64,000 nucleotides of DNA from G963668435 sp963668435 (GCA_963668435.2 CAXXSC010000001.1:62001-126000), one strand, 5' to 3'. Numbered from the stretch's first letter, positions 35,464-44,361 are shown. The notes: generated by a model not told the origin, from the letters alone. Numbers and translations: made by a program.

Positions 35464-36252
35464 TCATTGCGTGAGACTGAATTTGCTGATAATCGACCGG
35501 GCATTGTCCGCGAAAAGCCGTATGTCCATCCCGGCGAGAATGCAGTCGAATCCGAGCTCGTGATAGAGTGCGGCTGTTGCGGGATCACCGGTGATCATGG
35601 CCCCGTATTTGCCGTGATTCCGTATAGCATTGCCGACAGTTTCAATCGCCGCCGCGCAGTCCGGATGTGTGGGATCGGGATCGATTCCCATATCCTGGCA
35701 GAGATCGGCATAGCCCACGAACAGCATGTCAACGCCCTCGACAGCGGCTATGGCATCGGCGTTTTTAACAGCCTCGAGCGACTCTATCTGCACGACAAGA
35801 AGTGTCGAGCTGTTCAGCGCGGTCATTCGCGAGGTGGTCAATGGTTTCCAGCCCTGTGCGGTGCTTCTCGTGGTGCTTGCAAAGCCCCGTCTGCCGGTCG
35901 GATAGTATTTTGCGCCGCCGACCGCTTTCAGAGCATCCCCGACAGTATCGACATGGGGGACAATGACGCCGCCAGCGCCCATGTCGAGCGCCTGGCCTAT
36001 TTCATTTTCATTGTTGTTGCGGACACGGACAATAGGGGCAGAGCCCGCGTTTTCCGAGGCGAGTATCAATGTCTCGACCTCGTGCAGGGAGAGCGTGGTG
36101 TGCTCGGTCTCGATCCAGGTGAAATGAAATCCCGCGAGCGCGATGATCTCGGCCATCGCTATGGACGGCTGTGTGATCGAGCAGCCCAGCACGGTCTTTT
36201 TCGCGGCAAGCCGTTCCCTGATGACCGCTGTTTTGTCCTTTCCGTTCAGCAA
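35464..36252 (-). CDS. HpcH/HpaI-family aldolase
   Basis: The 262-residue protein has the class II pyruvate aldolase pattern: GCSITQPSIAMAEIIALAGF, the ETEHTTLSLHE segment (E/D-x-E-H), PIVRVRNNNENEIGQALDMG, GVIVPHVDT with the metal-ligand region, and VQIESLEAVKNADAIAAVEG with the metal-binding Glu and Asp. These enzymes split 2-keto-3-deoxy acids into pyruvate and an aldehyde. It likely starts at a TTG (36252) that overlaps the preceding gene's stop by seven bases, with GGGGGTG upstream, so it is translationally coupled to the SDR at 36246-37001. Confidence 0.87.
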   Translation of the reverse strand: MLNGKDKTAVIRERLAAKKTVLGCSITQPSIAMAEIIALAGFHFTWIETEHTTLSLHEVETLILASENAGSAPIVRVRNNNENEIGQALDMGAGGVIVPHVDTVGDALKAVGGAKYYPTGRRGFASTTRSTAQGWKPLTTSRMTALNSSTLLVVQIESLEAVKNADAIAAVEGVDMLFVGYADLCQDMGIDPDPTHPDCAAAIETVGNAIRNHGKYGAMITGDPATAALYHELGFDCILAGMDIRLFADNARSIISKFSLTQ

Positions 36253-37001
36253 GCCGCACCCCCGTCGACAGCGATGACCTGTCCAGTGATCCAGCCTGCC
36301 TCATCCGAGGAGAGAAACGCGATCAGCCCGGCGACATCGTCAGTTTTTCCCGGCCTTCCGAGCGGTATCTGGCTGACATAGCCGGCGACTGTCTCATCAG
36401 GCATGTTTTCGTTAAAACCGGTGTCCAGTATCAGGCCCGGTGCGACACAGTTGACCGTTACGCCCAACGGCCCGAAATCCCTCGCAAACCGACGTGTCAG
36501 GGCCACGATGCCGCCTTTTGCCGCCGCGTAATGGGCATTGCAGCGGATAATGGAGGATATGCCGCCCACCGAGGAGATCATGATAATACGGCCGTATTGT
36601 CGTCCGCTCATCGCCTTGAGAGCCGCTTTTGCTGTCAGGAACTGGCTGGTGAGATTGGTGTTGAGCATCTCACCGAACTCATCGGGCCCGATGTTGTCGA
36701 ATGAAATGCCCGCACCGGAAACACCGGCGTTATTCACGAGGATATCGATTTTACCCCAGCGGCTGAGAGCGGCATCCATCAGTTCCGCGACCTCATTTTC
36801 TTTTGTCACATCCGCCGCCTGGAAAAAGGCCCGTGCACCGCTTTCATTGATTCGCTCCACAAGTTCAAGGGCGGACAGGCGTTTTTCAGTAAGATCGTTG
36901 ATGCAGATTTCCGCGCCTGCTTTCGCGAGGCGGAGCGCCGCGGCTGCCCCGATGCCCGATGCCGCACCGGTTATGATAGCTGTTTTGCCTGTCAGGTCCA
37001 T
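36246..37001 (-). CDS. SDR-family oxidoreductase (FabG-like)
   Basis: The 251-residue enzyme has TGAASGIG, NNAGVSG, the catalytic Ser in IIMISSVGG and YAAAK, and the C-terminal WITGQVIAVDGG. Asn after beta-2 (EICINDL) and the overall pattern are like 3-oxoacyl-ACP reductases, but this group includes many sugar and sugar-alcohol dehydrogenases. It is the first gene of a unit with the aldolase (overlap) and probably the UxaA-like dehydratase, so a sugar or aldonate dehydrogenase role is more likely than fatty-acid synthesis. The ribosome-binding site is weak. Confidence 0.87.
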   Translation of the reverse strand: MDLTGKTAIITGAASGIGAAAALRLAKAGAEICINDLTEKRLSALELVERINESGARAFFQAADVTKENEVAELMDAALSRWGKIDILVNNAGVSGAGISFDNIGPDEFGEMLNTNLTSQFLTAKAALKAMSGRQYGRIIMISSVGGISSIIRCNAHYAAAKGGIVALTRRFARDFGPLGVTVNCVAPGLILDTGFNENMPDETVAGYVSQIPLGRPGKTDDVAGLIAFLSSDEAGWITGQVIAVDGGAAC

Positions 37002-37359
37002 GATTCTATGCCGTGTAGTATGGTTTTGGTGCGATATGGCGTGAAACTATGATGCGGGGTCTGGTATCCCCCTTGTAAACGCTGTACTTCGATATTTTAT
37101 ATACATAATAATTTTGTGAATTGGAAGTGCTAATTTGCCGTGTGGGAGTATTGGAAAAAGCTTTAACGCTGGCGTGATCAGACCGGTGATTTTTCGTTTA
37201 TTACCTTTCGTATCGTGCTTTTCAGCCCCGTTTTCCCCTTCGGGACTTACCTTTCAAACAGCCTTCTCATATAACAATCGTTGCCAGAAAGCATAAAAAT
37301 TCGTACATTTATAGCGAACAATCCCACCGGTAATAAATGTACAAACAGCGGAGACAACC
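37002..37359. other. Intergenic region between divergent SDR and acetate kinase genes
   Basis: About 358 bases with no supported gene. It must hold promoters for both sides. The only clear structure is the 10-bp inverted repeat at 37303-37342. Confidence 0.5.
37303..37342 (+). repeat. Inverted repeat before acetate kinase
   Basis: GTACATTTAT (37303-37312) and ATAAATGTAC (37333-37342) are perfect 10-bp complements with a 20-base spacer, ending 17 bases before the GTG start. It may be an operator or an mRNA leader hairpin. Confidence 0.5.
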
Positions 37360-38556
37360 GTGAATGTTCTCGTGATCAACTGTGGAAGCTCCTCAATTAA
37401 GTATCAGCTCATCGACACTGTATCGGGGGATATCAGTGCCAAAGGCCTCATCGAACGCATCGGGTTCGAAGACGCCGTTTTCAGCTGCCAGGCAGGCGCC
37501 TGTAAGGGCAGCAGGGAAACACTGCCGATCAAGGATCATACTGTCGCCATGCGGCGTGTTCTCGATGCTCTTGTCAACGACCACAAGGCGGTTGAAGACC
37601 TCGCCGAGATCAGCGCTGTCGGGCACCGTTTCGTCAACGGCGGAAAATATTTCAAGGAAGCGGTCCTCGCGGACGATGCAGTGCTGGACAGGATTCGCAA
37701 TATCCTCGATATAGCGCCGCTGCACAATCCCGCGCACCTTCTGGGCATTGAGGCCTGTATCGCGGTCATGCCCGAGACGCCGCAGGTGATCGTGTTCGAC
37801 ACCGCGTTCCATGCGACACTGCCGCCGAAAGCGTTCATGTACGCGGTACCATATGAAATGTATGACGAGCTTGCGGTGCGCCGTTACGGTTTCCACGGCA
37901 CCTCGCATTATTATGTGTCCCAGCGCGCCGCGGATATCCTCGGCCGCAGCGACGATCAGGATTTGAAGGTTATCACCTGCCATCTCGGCAACGGCTCCTC
38001 CATCGACGCTGTCCTTGGCGGCAAAGCGATCGATACCTCAATGGGTTTCACTCCTCACGAGGGGCTTGTCATGGGTACGAGGACAGGCGACATCGATGCC
38101 GCTGCTATCCTTTACATGATGAAAAAACGCGGCATCTCAGTCGAGGACATGGACACCCAGATCAACAAGAAAAGCGGCCTGCTCGGTGTCAGCGGCGTAT
38201 CCTCGGACATGCGCGAAGTCAGCGAGGCGGCGGAAGCCGGCAACGAACGTGCACAGCTCGCGATCGATATGTTCGTCTACCGTATCAGGAAATACATCGG
38301 CTCGTATGCTGCCGTGCTGGGCGGCTTGGACGCTCTCGTGTTCACTGCGGGCATCGGTGAGCATGCGCACGGGCTCCGCGAACGTATCTGCGAGGATTTC
38401 GGTTATCTCGGAATCGAAATCGATACCGGGAAGAACAACTCGAAGCCCGGCGGTGAGTACGAAATCAGTACTGACAGCTCGAAGGTGAAAGTCCTTGTCA
38501 TTCCCACCGACGAGGAAGGTGTCATCGCGAAAGAGGCGGAACGTCTGTGTAAGTGA
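37360..38556 (+). CDS. ackA: Acetate kinase
   Basis: The 398-residue protein has the full acetate kinase pattern: MNVLVINCGSSSIKYQLID, VGHRFVNGG, a VIVFDTAFHATLP segment, RRYGFHGTSHYYVS, the adenosine loop CHLGNGSSID, DTSMGFTPHEGLVMGTRTGD and the late FTAGIGEHAHGLRE. It interconverts acetyl phosphate and acetate, making ATP in the cytoplasm. It starts with GTG, with GGAG seven bases upstream. No phosphotransacetylase gene is adjacent. A strong terminator follows, so it is a single-gene unit. Confidence 0.96.
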   Translation: MNVLVINCGSSSIKYQLIDTVSGDISAKGLIERIGFEDAVFSCQAGACKGSRETLPIKDHTVAMRRVLDALVNDHKAVEDLAEISAVGHRFVNGGKYFKEAVLADDAVLDRIRNILDIAPLHNPAHLLGIEACIAVMPETPQVIVFDTAFHATLPPKAFMYAVPYEMYDELAVRRYGFHGTSHYYVSQRAADILGRSDDQDLKVITCHLGNGSSIDAVLGGKAIDTSMGFTPHEGLVMGTRTGDIDAAAILYMMKKRGISVEDMDTQINKKSGLLGVSGVSSDMREVSEAAEAGNERAQLAIDMFVYRIRKYIGSYAAVLGGLDALVFTAGIGEHAHGLRERICEDFGYLGIEIDTGKNNSKPGGEYEISTDSSKVKVLVIPTDEEGVIAKEAERLCK

Positions 38557-38581
38557 TCAGCCTGAGCATGACATGAAAATT

Positions 38582-38613
38582 AAAAAGCGCCCATTCATCC
38601 GGGCGCTTTTTTT
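38582..38613 (+). terminator. Rho-independent terminator after ackA
   Basis: GCGCCC (38587-38592) and GGGCGC (38601-38606) with an eight-base loop are followed by seven Ts and preceded by five As. Confidence 0.9.
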
Positions 38614-38881
38614 GGTTATAATGGGGAATCCCTTATTGATACGACTTATTGAATACCCGTTTAGCCTTTGATTTTCCGCAGTATTTCCGAAAGAAAAGCC
38701 TCTATTTCATCCCAAAGAATATTTTTGTTTCCAAAAGAAAAATTTTGACATATACTAAAGCTATAAACTTTGCCGGAAATGCAGAAAAATCCGGCCCGGC
38801 AGGGTATTCTCACTGAATGATTCCATAAAAAAGTCACTCTTTTCTTACTTTCACGATCCTTTCTCAAGGAGGTTTGATGGT
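38614..38881. other. Intergenic region before the propeller pair
   Basis: There is no supported gene in these 268 bases. A minus-strand frame crosses it but lacks a ribosome-binding site. AAGGAGG at 38867-38873 serves the next gene. Confidence 0.5.
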
Positions 38882-40159
38882 ATGAAGCGCACCTGTGCCA
38901 TGACGGTGGTATTGATCGTTGTGTTCGCCTGTTTCGCGGCGTCCGCGGTTTATGCACAACCGTCGAAAGACATCAAGCAGATATATCCGAAGATGTATCT
39001 CGCGACCGGTCTTGACTGGGAGGGAGAGAGCACTCAGAATACCTGCTGGAACAAAATATGCGAGGACAAGCAGGGCCGTATCTGGTTCGCCGGCGGCGAC
39101 CACTGGGGCACCGACAGGAAAGGCGGCATGTACGAAGGCCGCTATGACCGTCCCTGGGGCATGGGCAACGCCACAGTCCATTATTATGACCCGAAGACAG
39201 ACAAGGCGGTCGAGGTGCTCGAGCTGGACAAGGTAAGCGCCATTTTCTCCAACGCGGAGACGCCCGGTCACGGCAAAATACACGCCGACATTGTCTGCGA
39301 TGATCAGGGTTATATCTGGACAGGCGGCTACCTCGGCTCTTCATACGATCACGAGTGGGATCAGCAGTATTATCCCAAGAGCTATGTGGGCGGTGCGATC
39401 ATCCGTATCGACCCGAAAACATTCGATGTGGACTATTACGGCATCCCGAACCCGGGCGGCGGCCTCGTGTCGGTCAAGTTCGACAACAAGCGCCGTGTGG
39501 TGCATGGTGTCACCATCGACCGTAACCGCTACTACCGGATCAATGTCGAGACCCGCGAACTGAAACGTTATGATATCGCCCGTTTCAGCGGACGCGAGGT
39601 CATTGTCGACCACAACGGCGATCCGTGGTTCCCCAACGAGTTCAACAGTCTCACCCATTTCGATCCCGACACCGAGACCTATACCGATTATAATATTCCG
39701 ATCCCCGGCCTTCGCGCCTCGGTCTGCACGAAGAAAGGTGTTATCTGGGGTATTTCGCCGGAAGGTTTTGTCTGGAACTGGGACACGAAAACCAACACGG
39801 TCAGGGAATTCGGCCATATTGTCCAGACTCCCGATATCCGTGTCTACACGCCCAATATCGCACTGGATGAACAGTGGGGCAGGCTCTATTTCATGGCAGG
39901 CGGCCACGGCACAACGCTCGCCGGTATGCCGATTTTGACCGTTTTTGACATCAAGAACGAGAAATTCTTCTGGGCGGGCGCTGTCGATGTCGACGGCTGT
40001 TACGGCGCCACGGTGGGCAGCGACCACAATGTGTATTTCGGCTGTTATGCCTATGCCCAGAAAGGCAAACGCCGTATCAAGAACAAGGCAGGCGAGGAGT
40101 ATCGAACAAACTACCTCGTCCGTTTCGACCCCCCGAAAAACCTGGAGGACTTAAAGTGA
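38882..40159 (+). CDS. Secreted beta-propeller protein (two-component-propeller/Vgb-like)
   Basis: The 425-residue product has a signal peptide (cleavage near VYAQ, residue 26). It then shows repeated propeller blades of the D-x-x-G-x-I/P-W-F type: ICEDKQGRIWFAGGDHWG, IVCDDQGYIWTGG, VSVKFDNKRRVVHGV, VIVDHNGDPWFP, VCTKKGVIWGIS. This is typical of streptogramin-lyase-like and sensor-propeller folds. No catalytic site is identifiable. AAGGAGG is well placed for the ATG at 38882. It is translationally coupled to the next gene (four-base overlap, GTGA), so the two proteins probably act together outside the cytoplasm. Confidence 0.75.
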   Translation: MKRTCAMTVVLIVVFACFAASAVYAQPSKDIKQIYPKMYLATGLDWEGESTQNTCWNKICEDKQGRIWFAGGDHWGTDRKGGMYEGRYDRPWGMGNATVHYYDPKTDKAVEVLELDKVSAIFSNAETPGHGKIHADIVCDDQGYIWTGGYLGSSYDHEWDQQYYPKSYVGGAIIRIDPKTFDVDYYGIPNPGGGLVSVKFDNKRRVVHGVTIDRNRYYRINVETRELKRYDIARFSGREVIVDHNGDPWFPNEFNSLTHFDPDTETYTDYNIPIPGLRASVCTKKGVIWGISPEGFVWNWDTKTNTVREFGHIVQTPDIRVYTPNIALDEQWGRLYFMAGGHGTTLAGMPILTVFDIKNEKFFWAGAVDVDGCYGATVGSDHNVYFGCYAYAQKGKRRIKNKAGEEYRTNYLVRFDPPKNLEDLK

Positions 40160-41388
40160 TGAAGGCACGTACGAATGTATTTATTGCCGCGTCCCTGGTC
40201 CTGATTGCGCTTTTAGCCGCGATCCCCGCTTCCGCGCGCCAGGGACAGATGGATGCCGGTGCGATAACCGGCAAGGTGCTTCTCTCGAACGGCCCCGAAG
40301 GCCCGATCAAGGGCGGCGAGAGCAGTATTGTCAACATGCTTCTCATGCCCGACGGCGCGGTTGTCGGCGCGACACAGGCGATTTACGGCGCCGAGAGCTG
40401 CCACCTGTTCAAGGTGGAGGGCGAGAACACCGCGCATCTCGTGAATGTTACCGCCAAGCTGCCCGGACAGGCGAAAGTCTGTAACATTGTCCAGGCCGCG
40501 AACGGCACGGTTGTCGGCGGCACCTCGACCTACAACGAGATTTTCGACGACTCGAAGAATACGTACGAGGGCGGCCACCTGTTCGCGTTCGATCCCGCCA
40601 CGCGGGCGTTTACCGATTACGGTGTCGTGATGGCCGGACAGGGGATAAACTGTGTCGCGGTCGATACACTTCACACACGCATCTACTGTGTAACCTATCC
40701 CAAGGCCCACCTTTTCTCCTTCGATTACGCGACGAAACAGAAGAAGGATCACGGCATGGTGATGCAGGAATGGCGTGTCAAGGATCTCGGCCTTGTTTCG
40801 TGGCGCGGTGTCCCGAAAGTGCTCATGATCGACGATGCCGGCACGGTCTATTTCTCGACCTACTATAACGAGGGCGCGAAAGCCGACGATCAGGGTGACC
40901 CATTCAACAGCGGCCTTATCGGCGGACGTATCCTCCGCATGGCCTATGGCGACGACAAGCCCGTGTTCACCGGCGCGGTGGTCCCGACCCAGAAGGGCAT
41001 GGACAACGATCCGATCTACGAGAACACCATTGTCGCCGCTATCAAGGCGAAGGACGGCGGTTTCTGGTGCGGCTCCTCGGTGGACGGTTTCCTGTTCAAG
41101 TTCTACCCCTCGACCTCGACGGTGGTGAATTACGGCAAAGCGTTCAACTACTGGAACCTGAAATCGTTCGCGTACGGCGGGGACGGCAGCCTGTACATGC
41201 TCGGCGGCCGCGATTACGACTACTCGTGGCTTCTCAAGTTCGACGCTGTCACGCGCTCATTCGACTGTGTCGGCTATCCGGGGCAGGACAGCCAGGTCGG
41301 GGCGATCTCGGCTGACAAGGACGGCAACATCCTCATGGGCGAGAACTCGCGGAATTCCTACATTTATTTTTACGGGAATTCGAAGTAG
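40156..41388 (+). CDS. Secreted beta-propeller protein, partner of upstream gene
   Basis: The product is about 410 residues, with a signal peptide (ASLVLIALLAAIPASARQ). It has propeller-like repeats with strands ending in short hydrophobic motifs: VNMLLMPDGAVVGATQAIYG, CNIVQAANGTVVGGTS, DGGFWCGSSVDGFLFKF and a GDGSLYMLGGRDYDYSWL segment. It resembles the preceding protein in fold and size but not closely in sequence. GGAGG at 40144-40148 fits a GTG start at 40156, which overlaps the previous stop; an ATG at 40159 is the alternative. A strong terminator follows. Function is unknown; ligand or glycan binding at the cell surface is a reasonable guess. Confidence 0.72.
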   Translation: MMKARTNVFIAASLVLIALLAAIPASARQGQMDAGAITGKVLLSNGPEGPIKGGESSIVNMLLMPDGAVVGATQAIYGAESCHLFKVEGENTAHLVNVTAKLPGQAKVCNIVQAANGTVVGGTSTYNEIFDDSKNTYEGGHLFAFDPATRAFTDYGVVMAGQGINCVAVDTLHTRIYCVTYPKAHLFSFDYATKQKKDHGMVMQEWRVKDLGLVSWRGVPKVLMIDDAGTVYFSTYYNEGAKADDQGDPFNSGLIGGRILRMAYGDDKPVFTGAVVPTQKGMDNDPIYENTIVAAIKAKDGGFWCGSSVDGFLFKFYPSTSTVVNYGKAFNYWNLKSFAYGGDGSLYMLGGRDYDYSWLLKFDAVTRSFDCVGYPGQDSQVGAISADKDGNILMGENSRNSYIYFYGNSK

Positions 41389-41412
41389 GAAGAGTAGTGA
41401 CGTTGTGAAATG

Positions 41413-41449
41413 AAAAATCCCCCTTCGTGACGGAGGGGGATTTTTTTTT
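41413..41449 (+). terminator. Rho-independent terminator after the propeller pair
   Basis: TCCCCC (41418-41423) and GGGGGA (41435-41440) extend to a nine-pair stem and are followed by nine Ts. The A-run on the left means it may work in both directions. Confidence 0.9.
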
Positions 41450-41450
41450 G

Positions 41451-41479
41451 TTGACAAAACGAATACTACTAGCTATACT
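41451..41479 (+). promoter_or_regulatory. Near-consensus promoter for the two-gene AT-rich island
   Basis: TTGACA (41451-41456), 17 bases, TATACT (41474-41479), directly after the preceding terminator and 45 bases before the start at 41524. Confidence 0.7.
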
Positions 41480-41523
41480 GCGATTAGTGAGTTGTTAATA
41501 GTTATACATGTCAAGGAGGCGGT

Positions 41524-41949
41524 ATGAATTCCATTGAAGAACTTGAATCTCTTGTCTGGCGGAAAATACAGATCGCCACACAGAAGAGGGATACAGCGAA
41601 ATTGTCAATGTTAAATTCTTTGGCGGCTAAACTCGAATCGATAAAAAGCGATCTTGAAACGATTGAGCAGTCGCTAATCAATGATGCAAGCCCGGATGAA
41701 GGTTTTTCTTCGACTAATACGTTTCCTCCAGAAGGCACAAATCTGCGTTTTGTGTATAAAAATAAAGCATATACAGGTGTTGTTAAGAACCAACAGTTTT
41801 TCATATATGATTTTGGATTCGCTCATACGTTATCGAGAGCCTCGATGATGATAACGAAAAACAACAGAAACGGTTGGCGAGACTGGTATTTTCAGCTTCC
41901 TGGTGATTCCAGGTGGATTCTGGCTGATGATTGGAGGGGGAAAGGATGA
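41524..41949 (+). CDS. Small protein with coiled coil and possible RAMA/DUF2924-like domain
   Basis: The 141-residue cytoplasmic protein has an N-terminal helical, coiled-coil-like half (MNSIEELESLVWRKIQ ... KLESIKSDLETIEQS) and a C-terminal domain (PEGTNLRFVYKNKAYTGVVK ... LSRASMMITKNNRNGWRDW). The small-strand pattern with a Ser-rich helix and an N-G-W-x-x-W end resembles RAMA or DUF2924 domains of restriction and mobile-element proteins. That assignment is tentative. AAGGAGG precedes the start. The gene overlaps the next one by four bases (ATGA) and is driven by a near-consensus promoter, suggesting an acquired two-gene unit. Confidence 0.65.
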   Translation: MNSIEELESLVWRKIQIATQKRDTAKLSMLNSLAAKLESIKSDLETIEQSLINDASPDEGFSSTNTFPPEGTNLRFVYKNKAYTGVVKNQQFFIYDFGFAHTLSRASMMITKNNRNGWRDWYFQLPGDSRWILADDWRGKG

Positions 41950-42416
41950 AATCTAATATTAAAGGCATATACTATCGTCAAGATGGTTCTTACATAATTA
42001 AAAGAAGAATTTGTAATAGTGAAATCCAATTAAATGTGTATAAGCCAAAATATAAATATAATGTTATCAAATGTGTAATAGAGCTTCTTGATGGTGAGTT
42101 TTTTGGTTTTCTGGAAAAATTTTATCATTTAGACAAAGAAAGGTGTTTGAAAAAAGCTGGAAGAACGAGAAGATGTATTTCAAAAAATAAAGAAGATATG
42201 ATTCTTGGATATTCTGAAAATCAATTAAATTATCTAAATTACAAATATAAAGAATACTATTTGTGTAAACAGCTTGGTCCTTCAGATATAGTGCGATATA
42301 TCAAAGAAATTTGTGAAACATGTTGTATTGAATATGGATTATTACATGATAAGGAGCCTTTTTTTCGCCTGATTCATGAATTCTCTTCCCCTTCAACCTT
42401 GAACCTGAAACTTTAA
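41946..42416 (+). CDS. Hypothetical protein, AT-rich partner gene
   Basis: The 156-residue protein (MKSNIKGIYYRQDGSYIIKRRIC...) is rich in Lys, Tyr, Ile and Cys, with no signal peptide or membrane helix. It has an early beta-hairpin-like region and a basic middle (CLKKAGRTRRCISKNK), then aromatic-rich helices. I do not recognise a family. The ATG at 41946 overlaps the previous stop (ATGA) and follows GGAGGGGGAAAGG; the in-frame ATG at 41931 is less likely. Composition is much poorer in GC than the genes on either side. The last ~10 residues (SSPSTLNLKL) run into flanking sequence, so the 3' end may be a truncation. Confidence 0.6.
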   Translation: MKSNIKGIYYRQDGSYIIKRRICNSEIQLNVYKPKYKYNVIKCVIELLDGEFFGFLEKFYHLDKERCLKKAGRTRRCISKNKEDMILGYSENQLNYLNYKYKEYYLCKQLGPSDIVRYIKEICETCCIEYGLLHDKEPFFRLIHEFSSPSTLNLKL

Positions 42417-42504
42417 ACTTTCTTTTCCCCCTTGCATTCCCCGGCGTTCTCCCCTAAACTACCGGAATCATATATTTCCGACAAACCCCACACGGGAGCA
42501 CGCC

Positions 42505-44361
42505 ATGAAACGTCTCGTTCTATCGATTCTCACCCTTGCGATGTTCACTTCCATTGCCTACGCCGCCCCTGTTCCGCCCTCGCCGGATGCGGTGCTCGCC
42601 ACGCTCAAAAAAGGCCATCCGCGTCTCATGATGACCGATGAGCGGCTCGCTGAAATCCAGTCGATGCGGAAGACCGACAACATCCTTGACGGCTATATCG
42701 GAGAGGTGCTCACGAAGGCGGAGAAAGATCTCGGCCTCCCCGCGCTTGAGCACAAGCTTGTCGGGCCGCGGCTTCTCTCGGTCAGCCGGGAGTGCATGCG
42801 CCGGGTCTATTCGCTGGGGCTGGCATGGCGTTTGACCGGTGACGAGCGTTTTGCGAAAGCGCTGGAGTCCAACCTGCTCACTGTCGCGGCGTTCCCCGAC
42901 TGGAATCCTTCGCATTTCCTCGATACCGCCGAGATGAGCCACGCGGTCGGTGTCGGCTATGACTGGCTTTACGGCTGGTTGAGCACGGATTCGCGGGAGA
43001 AGATCAGGAAGGGGCTGACCACGCTGGGGCTCGACCCCGGTGTCGCGGCTTATAAGGGTGAGGCTTCATGGCGATGGTGGATCGAGAGCTATCACAACTG
43101 GAACCAGGTCTGCAACGCCGGGCTTTCCGTGGGTGCGCTGGCTGTCGCCGAAAGCGATCCTGAGTACGCGAAAGTGATCATCCCCTCGGCGGTCGAGTCC
43201 ATGCCGCGGGCGCTGGCGACCTACGGTCCCGACGGCGCATGGCCTGAGGGCCCCGGCTACTGGCATTACGCCTCCCGTTATACCGCGTTCGGTCTCTGCG
43301 CCATGCGGACAGCGCTGGGGACAGATTTCGGGCTTTCGCAGATCGAAGGGCTTTCTGTGACCGGCGCGTTCCCCGTGTTCACCACCGGGCCGACAGGGCT
43401 TTATGTGAATTTTGCCGACAGCGGTGAGCGTGCAACCCGACGCTGTATGACGACCCTGTTCTGGATGGCGCGGACATTCGACAAGCCGTTTTATTCCGAT
43501 GCCGAACACGCGATGGCTGAAAAGTACGGCGCTCAGCCGCTGCATGTGGTCTGGTATGCGCCGCCCTCGGGGAAAAGCTACGATTCGCAGCTGGACCGTC
43601 TGTTCAAAGGCAGTGTCGAGCTCGCGGTGTTCAGAAGCGCCTGGTATGATCCCGAGGCCCTGTTTGTCGGGTTCAAGGCGGGATACAACCAGGTGAACCA
43701 CGGGCATCTCGATCTCGGCAATTTCGAACTGGATGCCCTCGGAATCCGCTGGGCCCGTGATCTTGGTTCGGACGATTACAACCTTCCCGACTACTGGGGG
43801 CACGACAAGGACGCCACCCGTTGGACGTATTACCGCCTGAACTCTTTCAGTCATAATGTGGTGATTCTCAACGGCGAGAACCAGGATGTCATTGCCGAAT
43901 CGAAATTCGTGGCGTTCGGTTCTAAAAAAGACAGCGCGTTCGGTGTTGTCGATGTCAGCACTGCCTATGCGCCGCATTCGACAAAATCGCTGAGAGGCGT
44001 CAAAATTGTCGAAGGCCGCCGTGCCGTTCTGGTGCAGGACGAGTTCGATCTTTCTGCCGCAACCGATGTTGCTTGGGGGATGACTACGGATGCCGATATA
44101 GCACCCGATGGCGCGAGCGCGACACTTCGCCAGGACGGGAAAGAATGTATGGTAAAGATAGTGGAACCCGCAGCTGCCGTGTTTACGGTCGAGTCTGCCG
44201 AACAGGCGCCGCCGCAGAAACGCAACAAGGGTGTCAGCCGCCTGATGATACGTACAAAAGCAGGAGCGGGGCCGTGCAGGATCGCGGTGCTGTTCATGCC
44301 GGTCTGGAAAGATGGGGCATATAAAGGGACTGTATCTGTCAAGCCGCTTTCGGAATGGTAA
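42505..44361 (+). CDS. Secreted heparinase II/III-family lyase
   Basis: The 618-residue product has a signal peptide (MKRLVLSILTLAMFTSIAYA). The N-terminal alpha/alpha toroid starts at KKGHPRLMMTDERLAEIQSM. It includes SHAVGVGYDWLYGWL, YHNWNQVCNAG with the conserved Asn, and DGAWPEGPGYWHYASRY with the catalytic-type Tyr/His region. The C-terminal beta domain has the signature YNQVNHGHLDLGNFELDALG (about residues 393-412) and SHNVVILNGENQ. It probably cleaves a uronic-acid polysaccharide in the periplasm or outside. It is shorter than the 820-3924 enzyme and lacks its N-terminal sandwich modules. GGGAG precedes the ATG. Confidence 0.87.
   Translation: MKRLVLSILTLAMFTSIAYAAPVPPSPDAVLATLKKGHPRLMMTDERLAEIQSMRKTDNILDGYIGEVLTKAEKDLGLPALEHKLVGPRLLSVSRECMRRVYSLGLAWRLTGDERFAKALESNLLTVAAFPDWNPSHFLDTAEMSHAVGVGYDWLYGWLSTDSREKIRKGLTTLGLDPGVAAYKGEASWRWWIESYHNWNQVCNAGLSVGALAVAESDPEYAKVIIPSAVESMPRALATYGPDGAWPEGPGYWHYASRYTAFGLCAMRTALGTDFGLSQIEGLSVTGAFPVFTTGPTGLYVNFADSGERATRRCMTTLFWMARTFDKPFYSDAEHAMAEKYGAQPLHVVWYAPPSGKSYDSQLDRLFKGSVELAVFRSAWYDPEALFVGFKAGYNQVNHGHLDLGNFELDALGIRWARDLGSDDYNLPDYWGHDKDATRWTYYRLNSFSHNVVILNGENQDVIAESKFVAFGSKKDSAFGVVDVSTAYAPHSTKSLRGVKIVEGRRAVLVQDEFDLSAATDVAWGMTTDADIAPDGASATLRQDGKECMVKIVEPAAAVFTVESAEQAPPQKRNKGVSRLMIRTKAGAGPCRIAVLFMPVWKDGAYKGTVSVKPLSEW

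Noticed and set aside
38661..38957. 98-codon minus-strand frame before the propeller pair
   Set aside because: No ribosome-binding site, overlap with the signal-peptide region of the gene at 38882 and no recognisable domain.
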